Shown here piece after piece: positions 1 through 10,345 of a stretch of DNA of 64,000 bases. The notes under the pieces are model-generated. The model was not told the origin of the DNA and searched no databases. It saw only the letters and a program-made list of their open reading frames with translations. The stretch covers positions 58,709,580 through 58,773,579 of the forward strand of contig CM045729.1 in NCBI GenBank assembly GCA_024760905.1, in the 5' to 3' direction. The stretch is from Plotosus lineatus (taxonomy: Eukaryota; Chordata; Actinopteri; Siluriformes; Plotosidae). Both the position numbers and the translations under genes were made by a program. Each line of letters starts with the position of its first letter. Within the stretch, counting starts at the first letter, position 1.

Positions 1-1315
1 GCAGTTGGTCCTGATGATATACCTTTGGAGGTATGGAAGTGTCTAGGAAAGGTAGCAGTGGATTTTCTGACAAGAACATTCAACAAGGTCCTAGAGAGTG
101 AGAAGATGCCGGAGGAATGGAGGAGAAGTGTGCTGGTGCCCATTTTTAAGAACAAGGGAGACGTTCAGATTTGCGGAAACAACAGAGGGATAAAGTTGAT
201 GAGCCATACGATGAAGTTATGGGAAAGAATAGTGGAAGCTAGACTAAGGGCAGAGGTCAGCATTTGTGAACAACAGTTTGGTTTCATGCCAAGAAAGAGC
301 ACCACAGATGAAGTGTTCACTTTGAGGATGTTAATAGAGAAGTACGAAAGAAATAGAGAAATGTATGAAAGATGTAAGACAGTGGTGAGGTGTACTGTCG
401 ATGTGACAGAAGAGTTCAAGGTGGAGGTGGGACTGCATCAAGAGTCAGCGCTGAGCCCCTTCTTGTTTGCTATGGTGATGGACAGGCTGACAGACGAGGT
501 TATACAAGAATCTTCATGGTCTATGATGTTTGCAGATAACATTGTGATCTGTAGTGAGAGCAGAGAACAAGTGCAGGGAGATCTAGAGAGGTTGAGGTAT
601 GCCCTGGAAAGGAGAGGAATGAAGGTTAGCCGCAGTAAGACAGAATACATGTCTGTGAATGAGAAGGACCCAAGAGGAACGATGAGGTTACAGGAAGCAG
701 AGATAACGAAGGTGGAAGATTTTAAGTACTTAGGCTCAACAATGTCGGGCAATGGAGAGTGTGGAAAAGAGATGAAGAAGTATGTGCAGGCCGGTTGGAA
801 TGGTTGGAGAAAAGTGTCCAGCGTGATGAGTGATAGGAAGGTATCGGGAAGAATGAAAGGAAAAGTGTACAAAACGGTGTTGAGGCCAGCGATGTTTTAT
901 GGTATAGAAACAGTGGCACTGGGGAAAAGACAGGAGGCAGAGCTGGATGTAGCAGAGATGAAAATGTTGAGGTTCTCTTTGGGGGTAACGAGGATTGATA
1001 GGATCAGGAATGAGTACATCAGAGGGACAGCATATGTAAGAGGTTTTGGAGACAAAGTCAGAGAGGCTCGATTGAGATGGTTTGGACATGTACAGAGGAA
1101 AGATAGTGAGTATATTGGTAGTAGGATGCTGAGGTTGGAACTACCAGGCAGAAGGCCTAGGGGAAGACCAAAGAGAAGATTTACGGATGTGGTGAAGGAG
1201 GACATGTAGGTAGTTGGAGTAAGAGTAGAAGATGCAGAGAATAGGGTGAGATGGAGGCAGATGATTTGCTGTGGCGACCCCTGAAGGGGAAACCCGAAAG
1301 GAAAAGAAGATGTTG
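1..1315 (+). mobile_element. RTE-clade LINE copy A (cut by window edge): reverse transcriptase, dead
   Basis: This is the 3' part of a non-LTR retrotransposon whose reverse transcriptase copies its own RNA at a nicked target. Translation is open from base 1 to the stop at 1207. It shows the RT finger block (VPIFKNKGD), FGFMPRKSTTD, and the C-terminal RFSLGVTR and LRWFGHVQR blocks. The 3' tail ends in CCGAAAGGAAAAGAAG. The catalytic palm is broken twice. About 45 codons, including the motif A segment (DLEKAYDRVP in other copies), are missing in frame near residue 110, and the FADD box at 529-540 reads FADN. The stop falls about 26 codons before the usual RCGDP end because AAG has become TAG. 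The reading frame is open but the enzyme cannot be active. The family call rests on close likeness to the other six copies in the window and on the RTE-type 3' tail. Confidence 0.93.
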
Positions 1316-1329
1316 ATACTTGGTACAAC

Positions 1330-2567
1330 CGCTTTTACCAACAAACAGCACCTAATCATCTGCTATAATATTTCACAAGATGGGAGAATGCAGAAAGAGG
1401 GACCATTCCTCTCAGCACAATCTCTTTAAATCATCTAGTGACTTGGGTCCTTTCCTCTGCACTCCCCTCTTCAGGTCACTCCACAGATTTTCAATGGGGT
1501 TGAGGCCAAAAGACTGAGATGGCCATGGAAGGAGCTTGGTTCTGGCTGGTGCACCAATTTTGTATAGATTTGACCACATGTTTAAGGTCATAATCATGAA
1601 AAACCCATCTTCAACTTTCAGGCAAAGGCCACCGAATTTTGATTTAAAATGCTTTGGTACTTCTAAGCTTTCACAATCGCATGCACCCTACAAGGTTCCC
1701 AAAGCTTCTGGAAGAGAAACAGGCCTGCAGCATCACCAATCCTCCCCCATACTTCACAGAGGGTATGAGGTGTTTTTCTGCATACTCATCTTTTGTATTC
1801 CACCCGTCCCACTTCGAGTGTTTGTTGCCAAAAAGCTCTATCTTGTTTTTATCTGACCAAAGCCCATGGTCACAATTGAAGTCCCAGTATCGCTTGGTGA
1901 AATCCAAGTGTTTGTGTTTATGTATTGCAATCCTGTAACAGAGATCACTGACGAACTTCTTATTTCTATTACCATCCTCCTCACTATGTGTGGTGGCAAA
2001 ATCACCTTGCGTCCTCATTCAGGCTTGTTTTCAACCTTTCCGAATGTTTGAAACTTCTTCATGATTCCTCTGAGAGCATATATGGACAGGCACAGGCGAG
2101 GGGTTATTTTCTTGTAGCCACTGTCTGACTTGTGAAGGTCGATACACATGAACCTTCCTTGAATGATGTGTTCCTTTGTCTTTCACATGTTGAAGAGTGG
2201 ATAAGAGAAATAGCCTCTGTGTCACATCATATTTATACCTCAGGGAAACAGGAAGTGATAAATTACTAATTAAATGTTCCTAGATACCCTGGTCAACTTT
2301 GTAAATTACTGTAGAAATGACAGAAATACTTCAGTTACATTTATTTCTGAGGAATTATTAGGGGTACCAATAATTCTGAACAAATGATTTTATGAAAATT
2401 AATTATTTCTTTGTCATGGATTTTTTTTTCCTTAAAATTTAGTTGAGTCGAAGGTTACATTTTTGTACAATTTTCAGGGTGAGAGTAGCTTCTGCAATAA
2501 AAATACAATTTATTTTAAGGCTGTTAATACAGCTTAATTAGGGGTGCCAATAATTGTGAAGGGCAAT
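1330..2567 (-). mobile_element. Tc1-like DNA transposon remnant with transposase fragments
   Basis: Minus-strand fragments match the Tc1/mariner transposase, a DDE enzyme for cut-and-paste movement. Around 2020-1671 the pieces KRYWDF, DHGLWSDKNKIELFG and IPSVKYGGGLVM are seen. Around 1597-1412 the C-terminal block NPIENLWSDLKRGV is seen. Several frame breaks separate them, so it is a pseudogene. The upstream end carries GGGGTACCAATAATTCTG at 2361-2378 and GGGGTGCCAATAATTGTG at 2541-2558, two direct repeats 180 bp apart. This is the IR/DR arrangement of many fish Tc1 elements. The other end abuts the LINE ending near 1315 and no clear inverted repeat is left there. Confidence 0.85.
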
Positions 2568-2639
2568 GTTGTCAGATTAGCTGTACAGACTTGTAGGTTA
2601 CAGTGGGATTTACTCTTGTGCGATCTGAAAGAAGCCTCA

Positions 2640-2816
2640 AGATGCCTAAATATATATAGATATATCTATGTCTTCTAATACATATATATATATATATATA
2701 TATAGAGGATTTTCTGAGTAGATCCTTCCGTAGGAGAGTGCTCAATACTTTTTGGTAGAGCAAATAACAAAAGGACAGGACAAAGGCTTTCTATTGAAAC
2801 TCCATTTATAACTATC

Positions 2817-2865
<49 letters not shown>
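2640..2865. repeat. TA microsatellites flanking a 100-bp core with inverted AGAGGAT ends
   Basis: TA runs at about 2681-2703 and 2818-2865 flank a unique core. The core begins AGAGGATTTTCTGAG and ends ATAACTATCCTCT, so the TA run plus AGAGGAT forms an inverted repeat of about 22 bp. It could be a small TA-targeting MITE or a chance result of TA-tract expansion. Confidence 0.6.
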
Positions 2866-2868
<3 letters not shown>

Positions 2869-3102
2869 TGAAGTGGAGCCATCTTGGTGAGATCACCTTG
2901 CTTTAAGTCTTAAACAGTAATGTGATCTCACCAAGATGGCCCCACTTCAGAATTGAAACAGTAATGTCAAATTTAGTTTTTTTTTTCTTTTCTTTTGATG
3001 AGCAGTGATTGGTGGAAACAAGTGGAAGGTGTGGCTATTGTTTGTTTGAAGTGAAAACCTGCACCCACACCGGCCCATTGCGGATAAGATTTCCCACCCC
3101 TG
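2866..3102 (-). mobile_element. hAT-type non-autonomous element, copy 1, with internal hairpin
   Basis: The right end read on the minus strand begins CAGGGGTGGGAAATCTTATC, a hAT-like terminus also seen in the copy at 61087-61314. Internally, 2866-2896 and 2922-2952 are 31-bp inverted arms with one mismatch around a 25-bp loop. The two copies share the block GTGGAAGGTGTGGCTATTG and the following 80 bp. The left terminus has been lost against the TA microsatellite, and no target duplication is visible. Confidence 0.7.
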
Positions 3103-3103
3103 C

Positions 3104-3357
3104 ACTAGACCATCGCAAGGTTAACACACAAACAACCATTTACAGTCACATCCATACCCAGGAACAATTTGGAACAAAGTATTAGCCTAATATCCTCTGT
3201 GCACTGTGAAAGGAAACCGGAGTATCTGGGGGAAAGTCATGCCAGCACAGGGAGAACATGCAAACTCCAGACAAAAACACCCTCGCTGAGTACAGGACTC
3301 AAACCCAGGGCCTTCTTGCAGTGAGGCAGATGTGCTATCCACACCACTGTGTCACCC
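3104..3357 (-). mobile_element. tRNA-derived SINE (CACAGCAAGAAGG family), 3' truncated
   Basis: Read on the minus strand, the tRNA-like head near 3356 includes the body motif of this family (CTCACTGCAAGAAGGCCCTGG) and the B-box-like GGGTTTGAGTCC. The body follows, with the CTGGAGTTTGCATGTTCTCC block. It stops at the hAT element end near 3103. Related copies lie at 6268-6606 and 21133-21468. Confidence 0.75.
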
Positions 3358-3818
3358 CATACAAATTTAGTGCATAATAATCCATAAACATATTTTATAT
3401 AGATGTTAATTAGATTCAGATGTGTTCATTTATATCTTATTTTTAAATCCCTTCCTTTTTAAAAGTGTATCATAAACAAGATAAAGATAAAGAGCTCTTT
3501 AGTGTCAACTGTATTCAGACGAGTTTCACAGATAAAACAGATGAGGGATGTCTATTTACTTTGGATATTTCTCTCTACATATGTCACGAGCTGAGATACC
3601 CATTTTAAATAGTGTAATTTGGGGCAGCCGAAGCAAAGATAAAGATAAAGATAAAGAGAACTGTTGCATGAACAATAAAAATGAGTATAGCCGCTCTTGG
3701 TTTAGCAGAAATTATACAAATAAAGTGCATAAAAGACAACTAAGGAACTACACTAAGTTATGCATGTGCATATGCCTACACACACATACTGTATATACAT
3801 GCATGTACATATATATAG

Positions 3819-3910
<92 letters not shown>

Positions 3911-4312
3911 GTGTCTACATATGTACATATAGGTATACATGTGCATATGCCTACCTACACATATATACTTCTATGTACATATATAGACACATATACATAC
4001 ATATGTTCTATATACTCCTATATATTTGTCCACATATTCACACATTTACAGACCTATACATATATTCATATATTTACATATTAACACTTACACAGCAGGT
4101 TGCATTACATGTCAAAGGTGCATGATATACACCAAGTAAGAGGTGGAGCTTTTAATTATAAGGTGCATGGTACTATAATGTTTTGATAATCAAGACCAGC
4201 TTTAAACAGAAGTTTTGCATTTAAACATGAGTATTGCACTGTTCAGGAAGATGGTCTAAATGATGATAATTCAGTCAGTGTGTGATGGTGGTGGAGATAC
4301 ACATTTAACAGC
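3358..4312. other. Non-coding stretch with an AAAGAT repeat and a long TA tract
   Basis: No gene was recognised. A short AAAGAT repeat lies at 3635-3659. A long TA array with CA and TAC interruptions runs from about 3820 to 3910, followed by degenerate TACATA sequence to about 4080. Open frames here are low-complexity translations of the array and are not genes. Confidence 0.8.
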
Positions 4313-5100
4313 TCATGAGTAAAATCTGTTCTTGCATCTGTTAGTTCTTGTTTTTAGTGTCCTGTATCTTTTTCCGGAGGAAAGAAGGGAGAAAAGGGGG
4401 TGTCCAGGGTGGGTGGGGTCCCTGATAATTCCACTAGCTCTTCTCTGAAGTCTGTCAGTATAAATCTGTAAAAGGGTAGTGTAGTTCCAATCACCCACTC
4501 TGCCGTCCTCACAACCCGCTGCAAGGCCTGCCTATCCTCTGCAGTACAGCTGCTGAACCACACTGTACAGCAGTAGGTCAGGTCCGCTCTATGGTGGAGC
4601 GGTAAAAGTTTGTTAGTATGTGTAGAGGTAGACAGGCTTGTCAGAGCTTTCTGAGGAAGTACATCCTTTGTTGTTCTTTAGCCATTTGGTGGCAGATGAT
4701 TATGGTCCAGGTGAAGTCAGCAGAGATGTGGACTTGAACAAACTTCAACCACTCCACCCTCTCTACCTCATCTCCATCAATGTAGAGGGCAGAGTGCTCA
4801 GTTTGTTTTGATCTCATGAAGTACATTATCCATTATCATCTCCTTGGTTTTGGATGTGTTGAGTTGCATATTATTGTTGCACTATCGCCACGGATCCCGG
4901 TCCTACTTCCTGTAGGCTGACTCGTTGTTATCTGTTACCAAACCTATGACGATGGTGTCGTTGGCAAAGTTTACATTGGTGTTGCTGGTGTGAATGATCG
5001 AAGAGTCATGTGTGGAGAACAGTCTGTTCTGCTGTAATTCTACTATGCTGTTAATGCTTGCCGTTTTCACAGAACTGGCAGTTGAGTCACTTGAAGATTT
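4313..5100 (-). mobile_element. L2/Rex1-like LINE fragment, 3' half of reverse transcriptase
   Basis: Minus-strand fragments in several frames resemble the C-terminal part of CR1/L2-superfamily reverse transcriptases of fish. The order from 5100 downward is FANDTIVIGLVTDNNESAYRK (a damaged FADDT box), then LYIDGDEVERVEWLKFVQVH, YFLRKL, WFSSCTAEDRQALQRVVRTAEW, and a C-terminal SGTPPTLDTPFSPF-like stretch. The active-site box reads FAND instead of FADD. Several frameshifts show it is long dead. Clade assignment between L2 and Rex1 is uncertain. Confidence 0.75.
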
Positions 5101-5228
5101 AAAAATAAACATACATTTTTTACAACTTTCACCAAGCTGATGTCAACATTTTGCTTTTCAGTACATTGTGAACAAGTAATATATTTTGCGATTTCAGTTT
5201 TTCACTTAATTAATTGGTGATACTTTCT

Positions 5229-5432
5229 GTGGCAGTGGTGGCCTGTAAGATTACTGACTCCAAGGTTGGGGATTCAAACTCCACTGTCAACTGTTGTCTC
5301 TGCTATCCCCACCAGTGTAGCTAACTGGGTTATCAACGGTCAGCCATATCTCTCACTATCTATGGCATGAGCTGTTTAGAGTAGTCCCTCCCTGCCCTCG
5401 CCCAGATTCGGCTGAGAAAAAGAATAAAAGAA
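5229..5432 (+). mobile_element. tRNA-derived SINE (GGCAGTGGTGGCC family), degraded
   Basis: The copy starts GGCAGTGGTGGCCTG and has a degraded B box (GGGGATTCAAACTCC). The family body TAGCTAACTGGGTTATCAA and CTCTCACTATCTATGG follows. The end is diverged (CTGCCCTCGCCCAGATTCGGC). A second copy follows directly in the same orientation. Confidence 0.7.
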
Positions 5433-5442
5433 TATTTTCCCA

Positions 5443-5610
5443 AGGGGCAGTTGTGGCCAGGTAAGGTGCTGGATTATTGCTCCCAAGGTCTGGGGTTCAA
5501 GCCCCTTCATCAATGAGTTTGCAGCTAACTGGGTTAGCAAAGGCTGTCCCTGTCTCTCAATGTCTATACTACATGTTAAAGAAGCATCACTAGGGCTCTC
5601 AAGTGTAGCC
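5443..5610 (+). mobile_element. tRNA-derived SINE (GGCAGTTGTGGCC), second tandem copy
   Basis: The head GGGGCAGTTGTGGCCAGG, the B-box-like GGGGTTCAAGCCC and the body GCAGCTAACTGGGTTAGCAA are visible. It is the same family as the preceding copy. The 3' tail is not recognisable. Confidence 0.7.
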
Positions 5611-6267
5611 TCCCCACAGCCCCTTCCATATATGGTAAATGACTCTGGCACGTCTTTCAAGTTTTCCTTTCAGTAAACATTCAGTTAACAACGATATAAG
5701 GACACCTTATGGCATTCAAGTTTTAGAAAAACAATCAATAATTGACTTTTAAATACATTACTATTTAGAGAATAGATAACACATTTCAGCAATGCGCAAC
5801 TGAGCAAAAGCGGCACTTTAGTTGTGGCCAAGATCACCGTCATCAAAACGCAGTCAGGAATAGATTTTTCACTTTTCTCAGAAATATTGCTCCTAGACAG
5901 TACTGTATTCAATATGTTGTGTATTCTATATCTACATGCCTACTATAGCATGGCTGCCCCACCTAGCAACAGAAGCATGTCTTTTTCAGCCATCTTGGGT
6001 ATATAGCTCTTGGACAGTTTATTTCATTCATGCCAGGCTTGCTATTGTTATTCTTTATGATGCTTATAATAATGTCCACATGAGTGACTCACTGGTATCG
6101 CATCACCATCTGGTAACAACGTGGCTTTTCCTCATCTCAGATTCAGTGTATTGCTCCTAGAGGATAACAGAAATATGAATCATTTCATCGATTCAACCTG
6201 AGATCAGCTCACACTGCAATGAAAAAGTATTCAGTCTACTAAAAAAGTATATCCAGTACTGCATTCA
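5611..6267. other. Non-coding stretch, nothing recognised
   Basis: The sequence is AT-rich with no convincing reading frame, repeat family or RNA gene. Confidence 0.7.
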
Positions 6268-6606
6268 TATATTTTTCTAAACCACTTAAAACTAATTAGG
6301 GTTGCACGGAGACTGTTGCCTATCTCAGCTGACTGTGCAGTGGCAGGGTACATCCTGGACAGCTCACTAGGCCAGCACAGGGCCAACACTCATACAACCA
6401 TTAACACTAAAACCTAGATGAGATTTGGAACAGCCAATTAACCTACTGTGCTTGTTTTTGGACTGTGGGAGGAAACCGGAGTACCGGGGGGAAACTCATA
6501 GATGCACAGAGAGAACATGCAACCTTCACACAGAAACACCCTAGTGGGGAATCGAGCCCAAACCTTCCTGCTGTGAGGCGGATGTGCTAACCACTACACC
6601 GCCATA
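6268..6606 (-). mobile_element. tRNA-derived SINE with L2-like tail, near full length
   Basis: Read on the minus strand, the tRNA head at 6606 runs through TAGTGGTTAGCACATCCGCC and CACAGCAGGAAGGTTTGGGC. The body has GAACATG and TTTGGACTGTGGGAGG (plus-strand sense near 6460). The 3' end near 6270 has the L2-like CCCTAATTAG and AAGTGGTTTAGAAAAAT. No target duplication is evident. Confidence 0.8.
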
Positions 6607-6666
6607 CCAGCCACCAGTATTCCAGATTAAAATATAAAAGATTTAGAGTGCTTCATCTCAATTATC

Positions 6667-6800
6667 AATCCATCCATCCATCCATCAATCCATCCATCCA
6701 TCCATTAATTATCTGATTATCTGTATCTACCACTTATCCATCAGGGTCCTTTGAGAAGCTGGAGCGAATCCCAGCTGACTTTGGGATGGGATTGGTAAGG
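6667..6800 (-). repeat. L2-like LINE/SINE 3' tail with ATCC microsatellite
   Basis: An ATCC/ATCA repeat at 6667-6705 is followed by CCACTTATCC and GCTGGAGCGAATCCCAGCTG. On the minus strand this is the common fish L2-type tail ending in a GGAT-rich repeat. Confidence 0.65.
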
Positions 6801-6924
6801 ATGCCAAATATACACAACAAGAATGAGAAAGCTAACGGACAGGCTAGGCTCTGCCATCATTATTGCTTACTGTGCCTGCTGCACATCTTTTTGGAAGTAC
6901 GACTTTGTTTGTCGCTGGTGAAGA

Positions 6925-9500
6925 TGACCAAGACTTCAAAATCATTGGGGGTTGTGAGTGCGAAGATCACTAACAAGTCCAAACCTTGCTTGAAACTGTA
7001 TGTTGCAGTGGGGGCATGGGATGGCACTGGGTGAGCCAGGCTGAGAGCTGACTCTGGCTCTGCTCTTCTGCTGCTGGTGTTTCTGCTGCTGCTTGATGCA
7101 GTTTTTCTCGACTGCAGACACACTATGAGAGGTCACCGTGCACCTGGCAGTACGGTCAAGTGCAACTGACTCCCTGGATTTGGGGTTGATGTTGCACAAC
7201 TTCAGGGTGGCTTTCAGGGCGTCCTTGAATCGTTTCTTGGAGGCGCCCTGTGAATGTTTGCCCTCACACAGCTCACCATAGAGCAGACATTTTGAAAGGC
7301 GATTGTCGTCCGTACAGCACACATGTCCAGACCATCTGAGTTGAGCCAACTTCAGCAATGCGCGAACACTCTCCATGTCAGCCCTCTGAAGGATTTCAGT
7401 GTCAGGTACTTTGTCGCACTATTTGATGTGCATGAGCTACCTCAGACTTTGCATGTAGATTGAGTTCAGCAATTTGGAGCGACGACTGTCCAGGTCTCGC
7501 ATGTATATAGCAGAAAAGGTAAGATTACTACTCGATACAGTTTCAGCTTTGTCCGCAAACTGATGCCTCTCCTGTCCTACATATTGTTCTCTAGCCTGCC
7601 GAAGGCAGCACTCATTCTAGCCAACCTGTAGGAGACCTCATCGATGTTGTTGTAGCGCGACAGGGTGTTACCAAGGTTGACGAACTTGTCCACTGCAGCG
7701 AGCTTCTGGCAGTTGACTGTTATAGTGGGCTCTGTGTACTTCCCTGCAGGGGCTTGCTGGTGAATAACCTCGGTCTTCTTTGTACTTATTGCAAGACCGA
7801 AGTCGTCAAAGGCCTTGGAGAATAGATCCATGCTTTCCTGCATATCAGACTGACTAAAAGTATTCAATGCGCAGTCATCAGCAAAGAGAAAGTAACGGGC
7901 TGTGTCTTCCTGGAGTTTGGTTGAAGTGCTTGCTGTCTGTATGGTATGTGAAGTGGACTTCAATGTCACCGTCTTGGAAGGCATCAGTCAGCATGGCAAA
8001 GAATATCATGCTGAAGAGGGTTGGGGTGAGCACACAGCCCTGCTTGATGCCGTTTGTCCCGGAGAACGGTTGGGAGTATTCCCCATCGTCCTGCACACGA
8101 GCCTGCATGCCATCATGGAACTGCCTGACCAGCGATATGAACTTGTCAGAGCACCCGTACTTGGCCATCATCTTTCAGAGCCCCTTCCTGCAGACCGTGT
8201 CGAATGCTTTCGTAAGATCCATGAAGGTGATGTAAAGGGCGACTTTCTGTTCATGACACCTCTCCTGCAGTTGGCGTGCAGCAAAAATCATGTCCACTGT
8301 ACCATGGTCTTTCCTAAAGCCACACTGGCTCTCCGGGTAGCTCTCAAGATAGTTGTCATAGGCCTGTTAGTTCCCTTTTCACTTGTACAGATGGATGATG
8401 GAGGTGTCTTTGAACTCCTGCAGACGTTTCTCCTAACGCCACATGGACTGGAACAGCTCAGTGAGTTTCCTAAGCAGTTGTGGTCCGCCAGATGCGTAAA
8501 TCTTCGCAGGAATTGCATCTGCACCGGATGCTTTGCAGTTGGACAGCAGCTTCACAGCCTTCTCCATTTCAGCTTCAGGTGGGAGATCTGCAAGAACGTG
8601 ATCAACGGGAACTTGTGGCAGACACGCACTTGCTTCATCATTGATGGATGAAGGACAATTTAGCACATTCTATTTAGCATTCTTCTTCTTGTCAGTGATC
8701 AGACTGTTCCCATCAGCACTAAGGAGCAGGGTTGAGCACTAAGGAACAGGGTTGATCCTGACTTTGTGGATTCGTAAATGGCCTTGAGCGCACTGTAAAA
8801 GTTTTTGGAGTCATTCTGGTCGGCGAATGACTGGATTTCATCGGCCTTCATTCTCAGCCACGAGTCCTGCATAAGGTGCAACTCGTGCTTAAATGTTCTT
8901 TTACAGCTTGCGAAGGAAGCTTTCTTTGAGGCTGAAAAGGGTTCATTGAGGAGCACTTTGTGAAGGCGCTGTTTCTCCTCAAGCAGCACACTGATGCGGT
9001 CGTCATTCTCATCAAATCAGTCCAGGTGTTTTCGTGTGGTTGGGCCCAATACCGACGAAGCAGTATTGTAGACAGTGTCTTGGAAGCTCGCCCAGTTCGA
9101 CTCCACATCATCAGAGTCAAGATTAAGGGGTTCCAGTGAGCTGTCTATTTCCTCTACCATGGACTGTTTCACATGCGGACACTTCAGTCTGGAGACGTTC
9201 AGACGTCTTGGTACTTTCTTTCCCTGCGGCCTTCTTAGGGTCTGGATCCTGATGCTGAGCTTGGAGATAAGCATGCGATGGTCTGTCCAACACTCTGTAC
9301 CACACATGGCCTTAGTGACTCTGACATCCTGTCTATCCCTTTACCTGACAATGATGTAGTCTAGCAGATGCCATTGCTTGGAGCAAGGATGCGTTCCTGA
9401 AGAGGGCTGCTCCGTCACTCAGGCGGCTGCCAAATTCCACTGCTACTTCATCGTTGGAAAGCGACCCTATGACCTGAGTCGCCTGTGTGTAGATTTATGA
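6925..9500 (-). mobile_element. Non-LTR retrotransposon (LINE) with endonuclease, RT and C-terminal zinc finger, degraded
   Basis: This is a second LINE family, read from 9500 down to 6925. The endonuclease C-terminal part is at about 9480-9300 (CWTDHRMLISKLSIRIQ). A linker with SKNFYSALKAIYE lies near 8800. RT begins near 8660 (LLSNCKASGADAIPAKIYASGGPQL). A block at 8171-8030 has KYGCSDKFISLVRQFHDGM and NGIKQGCVLTPTLFSMIF. The palm box FADDCALNT lies near 7880, then FVNLGNTLSR. The end has LRWSGHVCCTDDNRLSKCLLYGE and a CPHCNIQFQARFGLVSDLRTH zinc finger near 6980. Frameshifts break it into at least six pieces. The arrangement matches LINEs that hosts often annotate as craniofacial-development-protein-like plus RT. 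I do not assign a clade. Confidence 0.85.
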
Positions 9501-9680
9501 CTACGACTGCCAGCATATCCAAACCTGTTACTTCGCCACGCCACGCTTCTCATCTTTTATCTTCAAGTCCTGCGGCGATGAAGGCATGGCGAAGTGACAG
9601 GTGAGGATACGACTGCCAGCGTATCCACACCTGTCGCTTCGCCTCGCCTTCATCACTGCAGGACTTGAAGATGAAAGATA
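9501..9680. repeat. Long imperfect hairpin (60-bp arms) plus an adjacent partial third copy
   Basis: Arms at 9551-9610 and 9621-9680 are inverted copies agreeing at 52 of 60 positions around a 10-base spacer (GACTGCCAGC). A related stretch, ACGACTGCCAGCATATCC followed by ACCTGTTACTTCGCC, lies just before it at 9504-9540. The repeat borders the truncated 5' end of the LINE at 6925-9500. Its nature is unknown. Confidence 0.8.
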
Positions 9681-10272
9681 AGAAGATGATGAAGTGATGA
9701 TGGATGAAGTCATGACTTGGGCGTGAAATGGATTTGAGTAAGGGAGAGTTGTGCAGGTCGTCAGCCTCACTCTCATCCCTTCCTATCTGGACCCAGTGGA
9801 AGGACAAAGTTGAGGCGACTGGAGATAGGTCAAGATGCAGTTATTTGCTCTGTTATTATGTTATCTGTTCGCGATCCACAATGCTTTTCGGGGGCCGTCT
9901 TCCTGCCTATTGAACCAGTCTGGTGGTTTCCTCCGTGCAGTTCGCCGGATTCAGTCTTCACATGCGTACGTAGATAAGCCCTAGCTCACCGAAGGTTTGA
10001 GACCTGTCTACTACCCGCCCCAGGTTTAGCCGTCCAGTGGAAGCCGTTGCCCAGGGTGTGGCCGTTGTTGCATGCAAAGAACTGCGGGGAGCCACTAGTG
10101 AGAGTTTAGTGGCAGGTGAAGACCAAAGTGGACGAGTTACTCCGAGGAGCATCACATGCTCCCCAAACAGAGGTACTACTCCTCCCTGACACTCCAGACA
10201 CCCCAAAGAGAGTTGGGGTACACCCTGAATATGTCACCAGTCTGCTGCCATGTTATCAAGTGATCAAGTGAC
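9681..10272. other. GC-richer non-coding block of unknown origin
   Basis: The sequence is less AT-rich than its surroundings. A minus-strand open frame covers 9958-10206, but I recognise no protein family in it. The block sits directly 5' of the LINE at 6925-9500 on that element's strand, so it may be its rearranged 5' untranslated region. Confidence 0.4.
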
Positions 10273-10289
10273 ATGATGCTATGCTTTAT

Positions 10290-10296
10290 TGAAATA

Positions 10297-10344
<48 letters not shown>

Positions 10345-10345
10345 A
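10290..10345. repeat. AAAG microsatellite at a LINE 3' end
   Basis: About fourteen AAAG units directly abut the 3' end of the minus-strand LINE at 10346. The array may have grown from the LINE tail or from the target site. Confidence 0.9.

Noticed and set aside
3548..4125. Long plus-strand open frames rich in Tyr, Ile, Thr and His
   Set aside because: They are translations of TA and TACA microsatellites, with no protein family.
7902..8651. 249-residue plus-strand frame
   Set aside because: It is antisense to the LINE RT blocks on the minus strand (8171-7577), which carry recognisable motifs.
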